A stretch of 64,000 nt of DNA from Cypionkella sp049896245 (GCF_049896245.1 NZ_JAFCTX010000011.1:62001-126000); one strand, 5' to 3'; positions 8,338 to 17,074 are shown, counted from the first letter of the stretch. Numbers and translations: made by a program. Notes: generated by a model from the letters alone, not told the origin.

Positions 8338-8826
8338 ATGCAGCCGATCCACCCCGAACCCCTCACGCCCGCAGTCTTCGCCCGCTTCGGCGATGTGCTG
8401 GACGCCACGGGCGATTTCCGCCTGATCAACGACGGCCTCTGCCAGCGCCACCACGACCGCGCACGTCTCGACTTCGCCCCCGAAATCAGCCTGCAAAACC
8501 GCCCCGGCCTGTCGATCTTCAACGCCACGCCGCGTGCCTTGCCCTACATATTCGACCTGATCGAGCGTCACCCCGAAGGCTGCCAAGCCTTCATCCCAAT
8601 GACGCAAAACCCCTTCCTCGTCATAGTAGCATCCAGCCCCAACGACAAACCCCGCGCCTTCCTGACCAATGGCGCGCAAGCCATCAACCTGCATCGCGGC
8701 ACCTGGCACGGCGTGCTCACCCCGCTGCACGCCCCCGGCCTGTTTGCCGTTGTTGACCGCATCGGCACCTCGGCCAATCTAGAGGAATACCGCTACCCGC
8801 AGCCTTGGGTGGTGCTAGCCGTCTGA
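8338..8826 (+). CDS. allA: Ureidoglycolate lyase
   Basis: 162 residues, typical of AllA, which splits ureidoglycolate into glyoxylate and urea. Family features visible are the opening PEPLTPAVFARFGDVL, a central FIPM-x-PFLVIVA segment and GTWHGVLTPLHAPGLFAVVDR with the conserved His residues of the cupin-like active site. It closes the ureide operon. The last 12 nt overlap the 3' end of the convergent gene at 8815-9306. Confidence 0.92.
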   Translation: MQPIHPEPLTPAVFARFGDVLDATGDFRLINDGLCQRHHDRARLDFAPEISLQNRPGLSIFNATPRALPYIFDLIERHPEGCQAFIPMTQNPFLVIVASSPNDKPRAFLTNGAQAINLHRGTWHGVLTPLHAPGLFAVVDRIGTSANLEEYRYPQPWVVLAV

Positions 8827-9306
8827 CTTCGGTTCAAACGCCCGCGTGAACCGTTCGCCATTAAAGGTGTGCGTGCAGCAAGTGCAAAACGGCACCATAT
8901 CGTCAAGACCCAGCGCGGGGGCGACCTTCTCCAACAGGTTCTCGGCATTTACGCGCAAGCCGCTCCAGTAGCTGCTTTCCCCGCTCCGAAAGAAATCGCG
9001 CTCCTGATCTTCCCGCAGCGCCACCATGCGGAAAATAGGCTCCGCCCGATCCAACCGTGCCACCGCTTCGGAATGGACAGCATCCCAATCCCGCCCGATC
9101 TTTGACAGCAGAAAGCGATACAGCGGCGTGTAATCCAGCCCGTTGCGCCCATCAGGATGCATCGAGCCGCGCATGGGTTCATTCTGTGCCGCCTCTTTGG
9201 TGTTGCGGTCCCACCGCGCCCGACCACTATTCACCCTTGCGTGCTTCACATGATGCGTCCGCGTATTTACCTTGCGATACAGCGGCTGTTTCTGCCCGCC
9301 CCGCAT
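8815..9306 (-). CDS. Conserved hypothetical protein with Cys-rich C-terminus
   Basis: 163 residues; I do not recognise a named family. The N-terminus is basic (PLYRKVNTRTHHVKHARVNSG). The middle reads DYTPLYRFLLSKIGRDWDAV, a pattern I have seen in scattered bacterial unknowns, and the C-terminus has CTCCTHTFNGERF, a possible metal or zinc-ribbon-like site. The ATG at 9306 is three nt after the GNAT stop codon, so the two are co-translated. Convergent with allA, overlapping by 12 nt. Function unknown. Confidence 0.65.
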   Translation of the reverse strand: MRGGQKQPLYRKVNTRTHHVKHARVNSGRARWDRNTKEAAQNEPMRGSMHPDGRNGLDYTPLYRFLLSKIGRDWDAVHSEAVARLDRAEPIFRMVALREDQERDFFRSGESSYWSGLRVNAENLLEKVAPALGLDDMVPFCTCCTHTFNGERFTRAFEPKSDG

Positions 9307-9309
9307 CAC

Positions 9310-9747
9310 CTACAGCTTAATATCATAGGTCACCCATTTCGCCTTCTCGGCCACCCGGTCATATAACCCCCGCGCGCGGTAATTGTCCTCGGCGGTGATC
9401 CAGCGGATCAGCGACCAACCCCGCGTCCGCCCGACATCCGCCACGCCTGCCACCAAAGCCTCCGCCGCGCCCGAGCCCCGCGCTTCCGGCCCGACAAACA
9501 GATCGTCGAGAAACCCGCCGATAGTCGCCGACAATGGCCGCGCAAAGCTGCGGTAATGCGCGATCCCCACCACCACGCCATCCGTCTCCGCCACCAAGCC
9601 CTCGGTGCCATGCGCAGGGTCCATCAGCCAACCCCAGACCCGCGCCCGCATCTCCTCGGTCTGCGTCACGCCATAAAACGCCGCATAGCCAGCATAAAGC
9701 CGCTGCCAAGCCGCAAGATCAGCCGCCGCCACTGCCCGAACAATCAT
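9310..9747 (-). CDS. GNAT-family N-acetyltransferase
   Basis: 145 residues from the ATG at 9747, preceded by GGGGGAA. The GNAT core is clear: strand FLDDLFVGPEARGSGAAEALV, with R-G-x-G-A as the acetyl-CoA pyrophosphate-binding loop, followed by ITAEDNYRARGLYDRVAEKAKWVTYDI, the usual C-terminal NxxARxLY-like segment. The substrate is not predictable. Three nt separate it from the unknown 163-residue protein downstream, so the two probably form one transcription unit. Confidence 0.88.
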   Translation of the reverse strand: MIVRAVAAADLAAWQRLYAGYAAFYGVTQTEEMRARVWGWLMDPAHGTEGLVAETDGVVVGIAHYRSFARPLSATIGGFLDDLFVGPEARGSGAAEALVAGVADVGRTRGWSLIRWITAEDNYRARGLYDRVAEKAKWVTYDIKL

Positions 9748-9814
9748 TGCGTTTCCCCCATCCGATGTCGCCTCCAGCCTAGCCAAGCCGGGGCATCCCC
9801 GCTAGTCTGCAGCG

Positions 9815-10693
9815 ATGAAATTGCTCAGCTATAACATCCAATACGGCTTTGGCGCCGACGGCCAATATGACCTCACCCGCGCCGCAAAAGTCATCGGCGG
9901 CGCCGATATCATCGCCCTGCAAGAGGTCGAGCGTCACTGGTCGCGCACGGGTCACGACGACCAGCCCGCGATCCTGGAACGGCTGTTGCCGAACTACTAC
10001 ACCGCCTACGGACCCGGCTTTGACATGGACGCCTCATCCACCGACGGCACGCGCGTGATCAACCGCCGCCGCCAGTTCGGCACCATGATCCTGTCGCGCT
10101 GGCCGATCCTGTGGACCCGCCTGCACCTGCTGCCAATGCGCCGGATGCTGACCCCGCTTAATACCCAAAACCCGGCGCTTGAGGCGCTGATCCTCACCCC
10201 GCTCGGCCCGATCCGCGTGATCTCATTGCACCTCGCCCATGTCGGCAGCGAAGAACGCCTCGCGCAGATCGACCACCTGCTGCATCTGCACGCCCAAACC
10301 GCGCGCAGCGGCCCGCCATGGAGCGGCACCGACGACGAGCCATCGCGCAACTGGACCGAATCCCAGCCCGAGCCGCCCTGTCCGCAAACCGCGATCTGGC
10401 TGGGCGATTTCAACTGCGAACCCGAAAGCCGCGAGCACGCCCGGATCACCGGAGCCACCCCCTACCACCCCGGCGCGCTTTATGCCGATGGCTTCACCAA
10501 CGCCGTCGCCCATCTGGGGCAAACCCTGCACACGCATGAGAAAATCATCGCCGGGGCAACCCGCCTGCGCCAGTTGGACCATTGCTTTGTGACGGGCGAC
10601 CTCGTGCCGCATCTGCGCCGTGCATGGACCGATAACGCCGAAATCGCCTCCGACCATCACCCGCTTTGGGTGGAACTTGGCGCGGCGGGGTGA
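9815..10693 (+). CDS. Endonuclease/exonuclease/phosphatase-fold protein
   Basis: 292 residues of the EEP superfamily. The order of metal and catalytic motifs is complete: SYNIQYG near the start, IIALQEVE (metal Glu), ISLHLAHVG (His), WLGDFNCEPES (Asp/Asn) and a terminal ASDHHPLWVEL (Asp-His). Such proteins hydrolyse phosphodiesters or phosphate esters in nucleic acids, sphingolipids or inositol phosphates; the target is open. No signal peptide is visible. Its stop codon lies inside a perfect inverted repeat that separates it from the convergent aminotransferase gene. Confidence 0.88.
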   Translation: MKLLSYNIQYGFGADGQYDLTRAAKVIGGADIIALQEVERHWSRTGHDDQPAILERLLPNYYTAYGPGFDMDASSTDGTRVINRRRQFGTMILSRWPILWTRLHLLPMRRMLTPLNTQNPALEALILTPLGPIRVISLHLAHVGSEERLAQIDHLLHLHAQTARSGPPWSGTDDEPSRNWTESQPEPPCPQTAIWLGDFNCEPESREHARITGATPYHPGALYADGFTNAVAHLGQTLHTHEKIIAGATRLRQLDHCFVTGDLVPHLRRAWTDNAEIASDHHPLWVELGAAG

Positions 10694-10759
10694 ACCCCGC
10701 CCTACGCCTTGTTCAAAACGACGTCGGATAACCGGTAGGGCGGGGTTCACCCCGCCGCG
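10681..10759. repeat. Perfect 25-bp inverted repeat (REP-like), likely bidirectional terminator
   Basis: Arms at 10681-10705 and 10735-10759 are perfect reverse complements, with a 29-nt spacer. Each arm contains the self-complementary core GGCGGGGTTCACCCCGCC. It sits exactly between two convergent genes and includes the stop codon of the first. The same arm sequence recurs at 28400-28453. Confidence 0.85.
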
Positions 10760-10761
10760 CG

Positions 10762-12081
10762 TTACACCCGCGCCAAAACGCCCTCAAATGCCGCCAAAAA
10801 CGTATCAACATTGGCTTTTGAGAACACCAGCGGTGGCCTGATCTTCAAAACATTCGATCTTGACCCAGTGGCCGAGATTAACACCCGCGCCGCGCGCAAG
10901 CCATTGACGATCCGCCCGGTTTTCGCAGCATCAGCCGCCAGCGGCCCGCCAGAGACAATCTCTTGCCCCAAAAACAACCCCGCCGCCCGCAACGGCCCAA
11001 GGCAATCAAACCGCGCCGCCAACCCGCGCAGACCATCGGCGAAGTAACCGCCCACCAGCCGCGCATTCTCCTGCAAGCCTTCGGACTCGATCACCTCCAG
11101 CACCGCCATCGCTGTTGCCGCCGCCACCGCATTGCCGCCGAAGGTGTTGAAATACCGGGCTTTTGCACCGAATGCCGCGATCACCTCTGGCCGCATCACC
11201 AGCCCCGCCACCGGATAGCCATTGCCCATCGGCTTGCCCAAACTGACCAGATCGGGCACCACGCCATGGCGCTGAAACCCCCACATCGTCTCGCCACAGC
11301 GGCCAAATCCCGGCTGCACCTCGTCGGCGATAAACACCCCACCCGCCGCCCGAATGGCCGCCACAGCCGGAGCCAAAAACCCCGCAGGTCCCTCAAACAC
11401 CCCATCCGACGAGAAAATCGTATCGACAATCAGCCCCGCAGGCTTGATGCCATGCCGCAGCATATCGTCAATCGCGGCTTGCACTTCCGCCGCAAAAGCC
11501 GCCGCCAAATCGCCCTGCATCCGCAACGGATCGGGCGCTGCCACCGTCCGCACATGCTCGCCCAAAGCCACGCCCTCGCCCAATGACGGGGACATCCCGG
11601 CAATCGCGTAAGTTACACCATGGTAAGCATTTTCCGTCACGATAAAGCCAGTGCCGCCAGTATGCACGCGGGCAATTCGAAACGCCAGATCATTGGCCTC
11701 TGACCCGGTGCAGGTGAACATCACATGGCTTAACTCAGCCGGAAACGTCGTCAACAACCGCTCGGCATAATCCAGCACGGTGTCGTGCAAATACCGCGTA
11801 TGGCTGGAAAGAATCGCAGCCTGCTTCGCGGTTGCGGCCACCACGGCGGGGTGACAATGCCCCACCGAGGCCACATTATTATATGTATCCAAATAGGCGT
11901 TGCCCGCGCCATCATACAGCCAGACCCCCTCACCGCGCACCAGATGCACCGGGGTTTCATAGAACAACCGATAGGCGGGCCCCAAAGCCTTTGCCCTGCG
12001 CGCCACCAAAGCCTGATCGGCGGCGGACAAATCGCCTTTGCCCGCCACATAGGCGTTCACCATGGTTCCGTCGTTTTTCAT
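10762..12081 (-). CDS. Class III PLP enzyme, phospho-lyase/aminotransferase type
   Basis: 439 residues of fold-type I class III. Visible are VWLYDGAGNAYLDTYNNVASVGHCHP, the cofactor Asp in FIADEVQPGFGR and the PLP-binding Lys in SLGKPMGNGYP. Asn-Asn-Val-x-x-x-Gly-His-Cys-His is typical of the branch that includes ethanolamine-phosphate and 5-phosphohydroxylysine phospho-lyases. Supporting this, the upstream gene is a small-molecule kinase and its stop overlaps this start by four bases (ATGA). In relatives the kinase and PLP domains are fused in one protein. I infer a phosphorylate-then-eliminate route for a hydroxylated amine; a true transaminase remains possible. Confidence 0.85.
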   Translation of the reverse strand: MKNDGTMVNAYVAGKGDLSAADQALVARRAKALGPAYRLFYETPVHLVRGEGVWLYDGAGNAYLDTYNNVASVGHCHPAVVAATAKQAAILSSHTRYLHDTVLDYAERLLTTFPAELSHVMFTCTGSEANDLAFRIARVHTGGTGFIVTENAYHGVTYAIAGMSPSLGEGVALGEHVRTVAAPDPLRMQGDLAAAFAAEVQAAIDDMLRHGIKPAGLIVDTIFSSDGVFEGPAGFLAPAVAAIRAAGGVFIADEVQPGFGRCGETMWGFQRHGVVPDLVSLGKPMGNGYPVAGLVMRPEVIAAFGAKARYFNTFGGNAVAAATAMAVLEVIESEGLQENARLVGGYFADGLRGLAARFDCLGPLRAAGLFLGQEIVSGGPLAADAAKTGRIVNGLRAARVLISATGSRSNVLKIRPPLVFSKANVDTFLAAFEGVLARV

Positions 12082-13094
12082 AGGGCCTCCAAGGCGTTCA
12101 TCAGGGCAGGGCGGTCAAGGTTGGCAAGCGCGGTTAAGCCTTCCCGTGCGGTGGCGACATTGCGCAGAATATAGGGCGCATTGTCCGGGTAACGCGCCGC
12201 ACGGGCCGAGGCGATGGTGATCGTCGTCAGCATCCGTGTCGCCACCAGATCGGCGAACAGCAGCGTCTCAGCGGGCAAAAGTGGCAGCACCGCGTGATAG
12301 GCGTGGGCGAAGTTCAGCAGGCTTTCCAGCGGCTTAGCCGGATCAACGCAGTATGACGCCGCAACCGCCGCATCGCAGACGAGCGGCGTGCGCACCATAT
12401 CGCCAAAATCCAGAACCCCAGCGATCTCATCAGGATTGTCAGTCGATATCAAAACGTTATGCGGGTTCAGATCGTTATGCACCACCTGCCAACGCAGCCC
12501 CGCCAACTGCGGCGCGATCGCGTCAAAGCGGTCCAGCGCCGCCCGCGCCAGCGCCTGCAAATCATCAGGCACCGCAGGCAGCATCGGGCGCAACGCGCTG
12601 GCCTGCTTGATATCCCATTGCAACACATAGCCCGCCGCCGGATGCGCAAACCCGGCCAGCCCAAGCGTCAACCGCGCCGCCATCCCAGCCATCGCACGGG
12701 CCTGCGCCGGGCTGCGCGGCGTCAGATGCTGCGGCACCCCCTCCAGATAGGTCAGCAGGCGCAAGGTGCCGTGCGGCGTCATAACCTCGGTCGCCCCGCT
12801 GGTGGTGCGGATCACCTTTGGCACTGGCAGGTTTGATGCCTCCAGATGCAGCAGCGCCTTGGTCTGCAAATCCGTGACTTCCGCAGGCTCGGCGGGGTTG
12901 GCGAGTTTCAGCACATAGGCCTGCTCCGGCCCTTGATCTGTGGCGGCGATGCGAAAGTTCAGATCGCGTTCCGAGGTCAGCCGCTTCAGGGCGCCCGTCA
13001 CGCCAAAATGCACGCGCGCAAGATTTGCGGCGTCGGCATCGGAGAGCGTTGGAGGGTCAGACGAGAGCAACTCGCCCAAGCGCGTATCGGTCAT
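12078..13094 (-). CDS. Aminoglycoside phosphotransferase-fold kinase (hydroxylysine-kinase-like)
   Basis: 338 residues from the ATG at 13094 (MTDTRLGELLSSD). The APH catalytic loop VVHNDLNPHNVL (HxDxxxxN) and the metal-binding GVLDFGDM are intact, as are the nucleotide-binding Lys (AYVLKLANP) and the FRIAAT strand. Length and motif style fit the HYKK/AGPHD1-like small-molecule kinases rather than antibiotic resistance enzymes. The ATGA overlap with the PLP enzyme supports a kinase plus phospho-lyase pair, acting perhaps on hydroxylysine, ethanolamine or a similar amino alcohol. The substrate is inference. Confidence 0.85.
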   Translation of the reverse strand: MTDTRLGELLSSDPPTLSDADAANLARVHFGVTGALKRLTSERDLNFRIAATDQGPEQAYVLKLANPAEPAEVTDLQTKALLHLEASNLPVPKVIRTTSGATEVMTPHGTLRLLTYLEGVPQHLTPRSPAQARAMAGMAARLTLGLAGFAHPAAGYVLQWDIKQASALRPMLPAVPDDLQALARAALDRFDAIAPQLAGLRWQVVHNDLNPHNVLISTDNPDEIAGVLDFGDMVRTPLVCDAAVAASYCVDPAKPLESLLNFAHAYHAVLPLLPAETLLFADLVATRMLTTITIASARAARYPDNAPYILRNVATAREGLTALANLDRPALMNALEAL

Positions 13095-13192
13095 GGCAAT
13101 CCCGGTTCTGATCGGGTGCATCAGGCCTTCAAGGTGGCGAAGTGTCAAGCGCTGCGGCACAGTTTTGATCGGGCAGGCCAGCGACGCAGAGC

Positions 13193-13265
13193 TTAACAAA
13201 TCCTTAAAGCCATAGGTCTAACCCTTTAAAAACATATAAACCGCCGCTCTGTCCACACGTGGACA
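13193..13265 (+). repeat. AT-rich element ending in TGTCCAC palindrome, copy 1
   Basis: TTAACA at 13193 is followed 57 nt later by TGTCCACACGTGGACA (13250-13265), with TTAAAAACATATAAACC between. The same arrangement occurs on the minus strand at 43233-43303. The palindrome is 74 nt upstream of the CbiX-like ATG, so it could be a regulatory site for that gene, or part of a dispersed element. Confidence 0.5.
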
Positions 13266-13338
13266 CAGCCTGATCCACAGCAAATCCCTTGCCCCGCGCC
13301 CGCCATGCTCTAGGTTGCGGGACAACAAAGGAACCCCG

Positions 13339-14052
13339 ATGCCCCCCGTCCTGATCACAGCCCACGGCCAACCCTCCAACCCCGCCATCGCTGCGGCTGA
13401 ACTGGCCGATCTGGCCGCCAAAGTGGCGCAATTCCTGCCCGGTCAAGCCATATCCTCCGCCACCCTTGCCGAACCCGAGGCCCTCAGCGAAGCCATCGCC
13501 AAACTCGGGCCCGGCGGCCTGCTGTTCCCGCTTTTCATGGCCGGAGGCTGGTTCACCCGCATCCACCTCCCCGCCCGCCTGACCGCCGCAGGGGCGCAAG
13601 GTTGGCAAATCTTGGAACCACTGGGTTGCCTCACCACCCTGCATAACCTCGTCGTGAAGGTGGCACACGAAGCCCTGCAAATCCGCCAAGGCCCTGTCCT
13701 GCTCGCCGCGCACGGCTCCTCCAAAACCTTGGTCCCCTCAGATATCGCCGTCCATGTCGCCGCCAAAATCCACGCGGAACTCGGCTGCGAGGTACATGTC
13801 GCGTTCATCGACCAAACCCCACAGCTGAAAGACCTCCCCACGCTTGGAGATCACGCGATCTGCCTGCCGTTTTTCGCAGCCTCTGGCGGCCATGTCACCA
13901 CCGATATCCCCGCAGCCCTGAAGCAATCAGGTTTCAGCGGAACCCTGCTGCCCGCCCTCGGCCTGCGCCAAGAAATCCCCGCCCTGATCGCCGAAGCCAT
14001 CCGTGCCGCCAGCCCGGTTTGTGTGCAGGAGTGTCGGTATAAGCGCGGCTAG
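13339..14052 (+). CDS. CbiX/SirB-like sirohydrochlorin chelatase family protein
   Basis: 237 residues with two CbiX-type halves. Catalytic-type histidines appear in ITAHGQPS near the start, in LLAAHGSSKT in the middle and in GGHVTTDIP late. The family inserts cobalt or iron into tetrapyrrole precursors (anaerobic cobalamin, sirohaem). Start at the ATG at 13339, the first that keeps the HGxP motif at the usual N-terminal distance. It stands alone, far from the cobalamin genes at 51.9-64 kb, and the window also has cobN, which belongs to the aerobic cobaltochelatase, so its true substrate is uncertain. Confidence 0.8.
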   Translation: MPPVLITAHGQPSNPAIAAAELADLAAKVAQFLPGQAISSATLAEPEALSEAIAKLGPGGLLFPLFMAGGWFTRIHLPARLTAAGAQGWQILEPLGCLTTLHNLVVKVAHEALQIRQGPVLLAAHGSSKTLVPSDIAVHVAAKIHAELGCEVHVAFIDQTPQLKDLPTLGDHAICLPFFAASGGHVTTDIPAALKQSGFSGTLLPALGLRQEIPALIAEAIRAASPVCVQECRYKRG

Positions 14053-14077
14053 AATTGCCCCCTTTGCAGAACAAAGC

Positions 14078-14160
14078 AGCCTCCGGCGGGGATATTTGAG
14101 CAGAGAGGATGACCCTGCCGCCAATCATTTCACATTGGCTTAAATACTCCCGCGCGGCGC
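14078..14160. repeat. Two copies of the hairpin/AAATACTC dispersed element, back to back
   Basis: On the plus strand GCCTCCGGCGGGGATATTTG starts at 14081; facing it is TTTCACATTGGCTTAAATAC (14127-14146), followed by CTCCCGCGCGGCGCGC. The two halves are inverted copies of an element also seen near 31765, 43140, 51888 and 59790-60000. It lies between convergent genes, so a terminator role is plausible. Confidence 0.6.
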
Positions 14161-14179
14161 GCAGCCGACCTCTCAGCCC

Positions 14180-15580
14180 TCAGACCGTATGCAGATAGAG
14201 ATCGAAATCCACTTCCGATACCGTCCGCATCACCCGCGCATATTCTGCCGCTTTGATTGCTGTGAAGGTGCGGTGCATATCCTCGCCCAAAGCGTCCTTC
14301 AGGAACGTCGAGGCCTTCGCAGCCTCAATCGCCGAGCGCCAATCGACCGGAATCGGCGGGGCGTCTGACGCATCGGTGTAACCGTTGCCGGTGGTTTCCG
14401 GCCCCGGGTCCATCTTGTTCGCCATGCCATGCCGCACCCCGGCCAACACGGTGGCCGCCACCAGATACGCACTGGCATCCACCCCGGCCGGACGATGTTC
14501 AATGCGGCGCGCGCGGATATCGCCCGCAGGGATGCGCAGCGCGACCGAGCGGTTGTTCACCCCCCAAGTCGGCGACACCGGCGCGTAAGAATTTGAGGCA
14601 AACCGCCGCCATGAATTGGCGTGCGGCGCGAACACCAGCATCGACTCGGCCATTGTGGCACGCAAACCGCCAATCGCGTGCAGGATCGCGTCGTTATACT
14701 GGCCCTCGACCGCCTCGATGAAGATATTCTTGCCCGCATCATTCAGCATTGAGACGTGGAAATGCATCCCCGACCCGGCGTAATCCTCGTTCGGTTTCGC
14801 CATGAAACAGGCGGTCACGCCGTGCTGGCGGGCGTGATAGCGCACCATCCGCTTCAGCCGCACCAGATCATCCGCCGCCTGCATCACGTCTTCACGGTAG
14901 TGCAGCGTCAACTCGTACTGCCCCGGCGCAAATTCGGAAATCAGCGTTTCCGCCTTGATCCCGGCCTTCGCCGCATCGGCGTAAACATCGTTGAACAGCG
15001 GCAACATGCCGTGCAGTTGATCGACCGAATACACGTCGGTTTTGGAGTTGCGCCGCCCGTCCAGCACGTCGCGGGCGGGCACCATTTTGCCATCCGGGCC
15101 GCGCTCATTCGCCAACAGGAAGAATTCCAACTCGAATGCGCCCGCTGGGTGCAGACCCTCGGTGGCCAAGGCATCGACTTGGCGTTGCAACGCGTGGCGG
15201 GGGTCCGACGACATCGGCGAGCCGTCAAGGTTATAGACGCACATCAGCACTTCGCCACGCGGTGGTTTGGTGGCATGGATCGGGCGCAGGGTTCCCGGCA
15301 GCGGCCAAGCCCGTCGATCTCCATCGCCCTGATCCCAGATCAGCCCGGTTTCATGCACATCTTCGCCGCAGATATCCAATCCCAAGATCGAAATCGGCAA
15401 ATGCCGCCCGGATTTGAACATGCCGAGCAATTCGTGTCGGCGGATGATCTTGCCACGGCCAATGCCATTGGCGTCGTGCAGTACGATGTCAAGCGCCTCA
15501 ATGTCGGGATGGGCATCCAGAAAGGCCTCGGCCTCGGCAACGCTGGAACCAGAAGGGCTGTGCATATCGGTCATGGGCAT
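14180..15580 (-). CDS. Glutamine-synthetase-like gamma-glutamyl ligase (PuuA type)
   Basis: 466 residues of the GlnA fold in the type I-like group used for gamma-glutamylpolyamine synthesis. Visible are FELEFFLL (metal Glu), the ISEFAPGQYELTLHY segment, GSGMHFHVS (ATP/metal His), ANSWRRF and NRSVALRIP followed by RRIEHRPAG. Such enzymes join glutamate to an amine using ATP, priming polyamines or other amines for oxidation. The ATG at 15580 is one nt after the stop of the class III aminotransferase, so the two act in one pathway, probably amine or guanidino-compound catabolism together with aruHI upstream. A separate GlnA-like ligase is at 28455-29819. Confidence 0.85.
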   Translation of the reverse strand: MPMTDMHSPSGSSVAEAEAFLDAHPDIEALDIVLHDANGIGRGKIIRRHELLGMFKSGRHLPISILGLDICGEDVHETGLIWDQGDGDRRAWPLPGTLRPIHATKPPRGEVLMCVYNLDGSPMSSDPRHALQRQVDALATEGLHPAGAFELEFFLLANERGPDGKMVPARDVLDGRRNSKTDVYSVDQLHGMLPLFNDVYADAAKAGIKAETLISEFAPGQYELTLHYREDVMQAADDLVRLKRMVRYHARQHGVTACFMAKPNEDYAGSGMHFHVSMLNDAGKNIFIEAVEGQYNDAILHAIGGLRATMAESMLVFAPHANSWRRFASNSYAPVSPTWGVNNRSVALRIPAGDIRARRIEHRPAGVDASAYLVAATVLAGVRHGMANKMDPGPETTGNGYTDASDAPPIPVDWRSAIEAAKASTFLKDALGEDMHRTFTAIKAAEYARVMRTVSEVDFDLYLHTV

Positions 15581-15581
15581 C

Positions 15582-16946
15582 TCAAAATAACTCAGACAAG
15601 GTTTCGTCGAAGGCGGCGATCAGGCGATCGACCTGACGTTTCTGGGTGGCGGGGCTGATCAGCATCATGTTGTGGAAGGGTGCGATCAGGCAGCCCCGGT
15701 TCAGGAGGGCAACATGCAGCGCGGATTCCACGGATGGCTGATGCGCCAGCGCGGCCTCGGTGCCGTTGTGCAACGGGCCGGGGGCGCAGATGAACTCCAC
15801 CCGCGCGCCAACCCGCACCACATGCCATGGCGCTTTGTGGCGGGCGATGGATTTGCCCAGACCCTGCGCCAGACGGTGTGCGAGGCTTTCCATATGGGCA
15901 TAGTTTTTCGCCGTCATCACGTCCGAAAGCGTGGCTTTCAGACAGGCGAACTGCATCGGATTGGCCGAAAGCGTGGTGCCCATACCGGAATGTCCCGGCG
16001 CGCGGGCGGCATTGGCGGCCTCATAGCGGGCAGCAGTTTCCGGGGTGAGGCCCCAGACAGCGGTGGGCATCCCGCCCGCCACACACTTGCCGACAACAAA
16101 GATATCGGGCGTCAGGCCATAGACGCCCGTGTAGCCGCCCAAACCGCTGGAGATCGTATGAGTCTCGTCGATCATCAACAGCGCGCCGTATTTCAGCGAC
16201 AAAGCGCGCAAACCGTCATGAAAGCCGGTGTCGGGGAGGACCATGCAAGAGTTGGTCATCACCGGCTCGGTCAGGATTGCGGCGACATCGCCCTTGGAAA
16301 GGGCTGCTTCCACTCCGGCCAAGTCATTGAATTCGCATGCCACAGCGCCGAGCGTCAGGTCGGCCACTTGCCCCATCAGCCCCTCGCGGTTCTGCGTCAC
16401 ACCGTTGGAAAGCTCGACCATCGTGTCATCGACAGTGCCGTGATAGCAGCCGTTGAACACCAGAATTTTCGCGCGGCCCGTGATGGCGCGGGCGACCCTT
16501 ATGGCGAAACGGTTGGCATCGGTGGCGGTGGTGGCGATCTGCCAGCGGAAATTTCCGAAACGCGTCGTCAACAGCCGGCCGGCGTCCAAAGCATCCTCGG
16601 AGGGTAGCATATAGGTCAGCCCGCGCGAAGCCTGACGGCGGATGGCTTTGGCGACGGGGGCAGGCGAGTGGCCGAACATGCTGCCGGTGTCGCCAAGACA
16701 AAAATCGTCGATCTCATAGCCGTCGATATCAGTGATCCGCGCGCCCTTGGCCTTTGTAATCAATGGCAAATGCGGCATCGGCCAGTCTTTCATCCAATGC
16801 AAAGGCACGCCGTCAAGGAAAGCATCCGCGCCCTGATCCAGCGCCGCGCGGGCCTTCGGGCGACCTTGCGCAAAACGTTTGGCTTCACGGGCGCGCAGCT
16901 TTTCCAGACGGTCTGGGTGAATTCCGGCGATCAGAGACTCGGACAT
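15582..16946 (-). CDS. Class III aminotransferase (glutamate-1-semialdehyde aminomutase-like branch)
   Basis: 454 residues starting at the ATG at 16946 (MSESLIAGIHPDRLEKLRAR), with AAAGGTG upstream. The PLP-phosphate site SEDALDAGRLL, TATDANRFAIRVAR, the cofactor Asp in LLMIDETHTISSGLG and the PLP-Lys in VVGKCVAGGMPTAVWG are all present. The DETHT motif replaces the common DEVMT, marking a distinct subgroup. Paired by a 1-nt gap with a gamma-glutamyl-ligase-like gene. The substrate is unknown; an omega-amino acid or amine from arginine breakdown would suit the neighbourhood. A terminator upstream suggests it has its own promoter. Confidence 0.85.
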   Translation of the reverse strand: MSESLIAGIHPDRLEKLRAREAKRFAQGRPKARAALDQGADAFLDGVPLHWMKDWPMPHLPLITKAKGARITDIDGYEIDDFCLGDTGSMFGHSPAPVAKAIRRQASRGLTYMLPSEDALDAGRLLTTRFGNFRWQIATTATDANRFAIRVARAITGRAKILVFNGCYHGTVDDTMVELSNGVTQNREGLMGQVADLTLGAVACEFNDLAGVEAALSKGDVAAILTEPVMTNSCMVLPDTGFHDGLRALSLKYGALLMIDETHTISSGLGGYTGVYGLTPDIFVVGKCVAGGMPTAVWGLTPETAARYEAANAARAPGHSGMGTTLSANPMQFACLKATLSDVMTAKNYAHMESLAHRLAQGLGKSIARHKAPWHVVRVGARVEFICAPGPLHNGTEAALAHQPSVESALHVALLNRGCLIAPFHNMMLISPATQKRQVDRLIAAFDETLSELF

Positions 16947-17002
16947 CAGGGGGCACCTTTCAGGACTTATTGCCTTATGCCAAATAATTTGATCAAAAGA
17001 AA

Positions 17003-17023
17003 GGGGCGCAACAGCTGCGCCCC
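17003..17023 (-). terminator. Rho-independent terminator after aruI
   Basis: On the minus strand GGGGCGCA, a 5-nt loop and TGCGCCCC are followed by TTTCTTTTGATC. The 8-bp GC stem and T-rich tail fit intrinsic termination of the TetR-aruH-aruI transcript. Confidence 0.75.
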
Positions 17024-17029
17024 GAAATC

Positions 17030-17073
17030 GGAATTCGCGCGAATTCCGTCTACGATTTCCGCTGCGGAAATCG
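17030..17073. repeat. Paired palindromes, copy 1
   Basis: GGAATTCGCGCGAATTCC (17030-17047) and the CGATTTCCGC/GCGGAAATCG palindrome (17053-17073) lie between the aruI stop and its terminator. The same two palindromes occur in the opposite order at 32782-32824. Confidence 0.75.
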
Positions 17074-17074
17074 G

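Noticed and set aside
9310..9747. GNAT toxin of a toxin-antitoxin pair
   Set aside because: The partner is not an antitoxin-like DNA-binding protein and lies downstream; ordinary GNAT is simpler.
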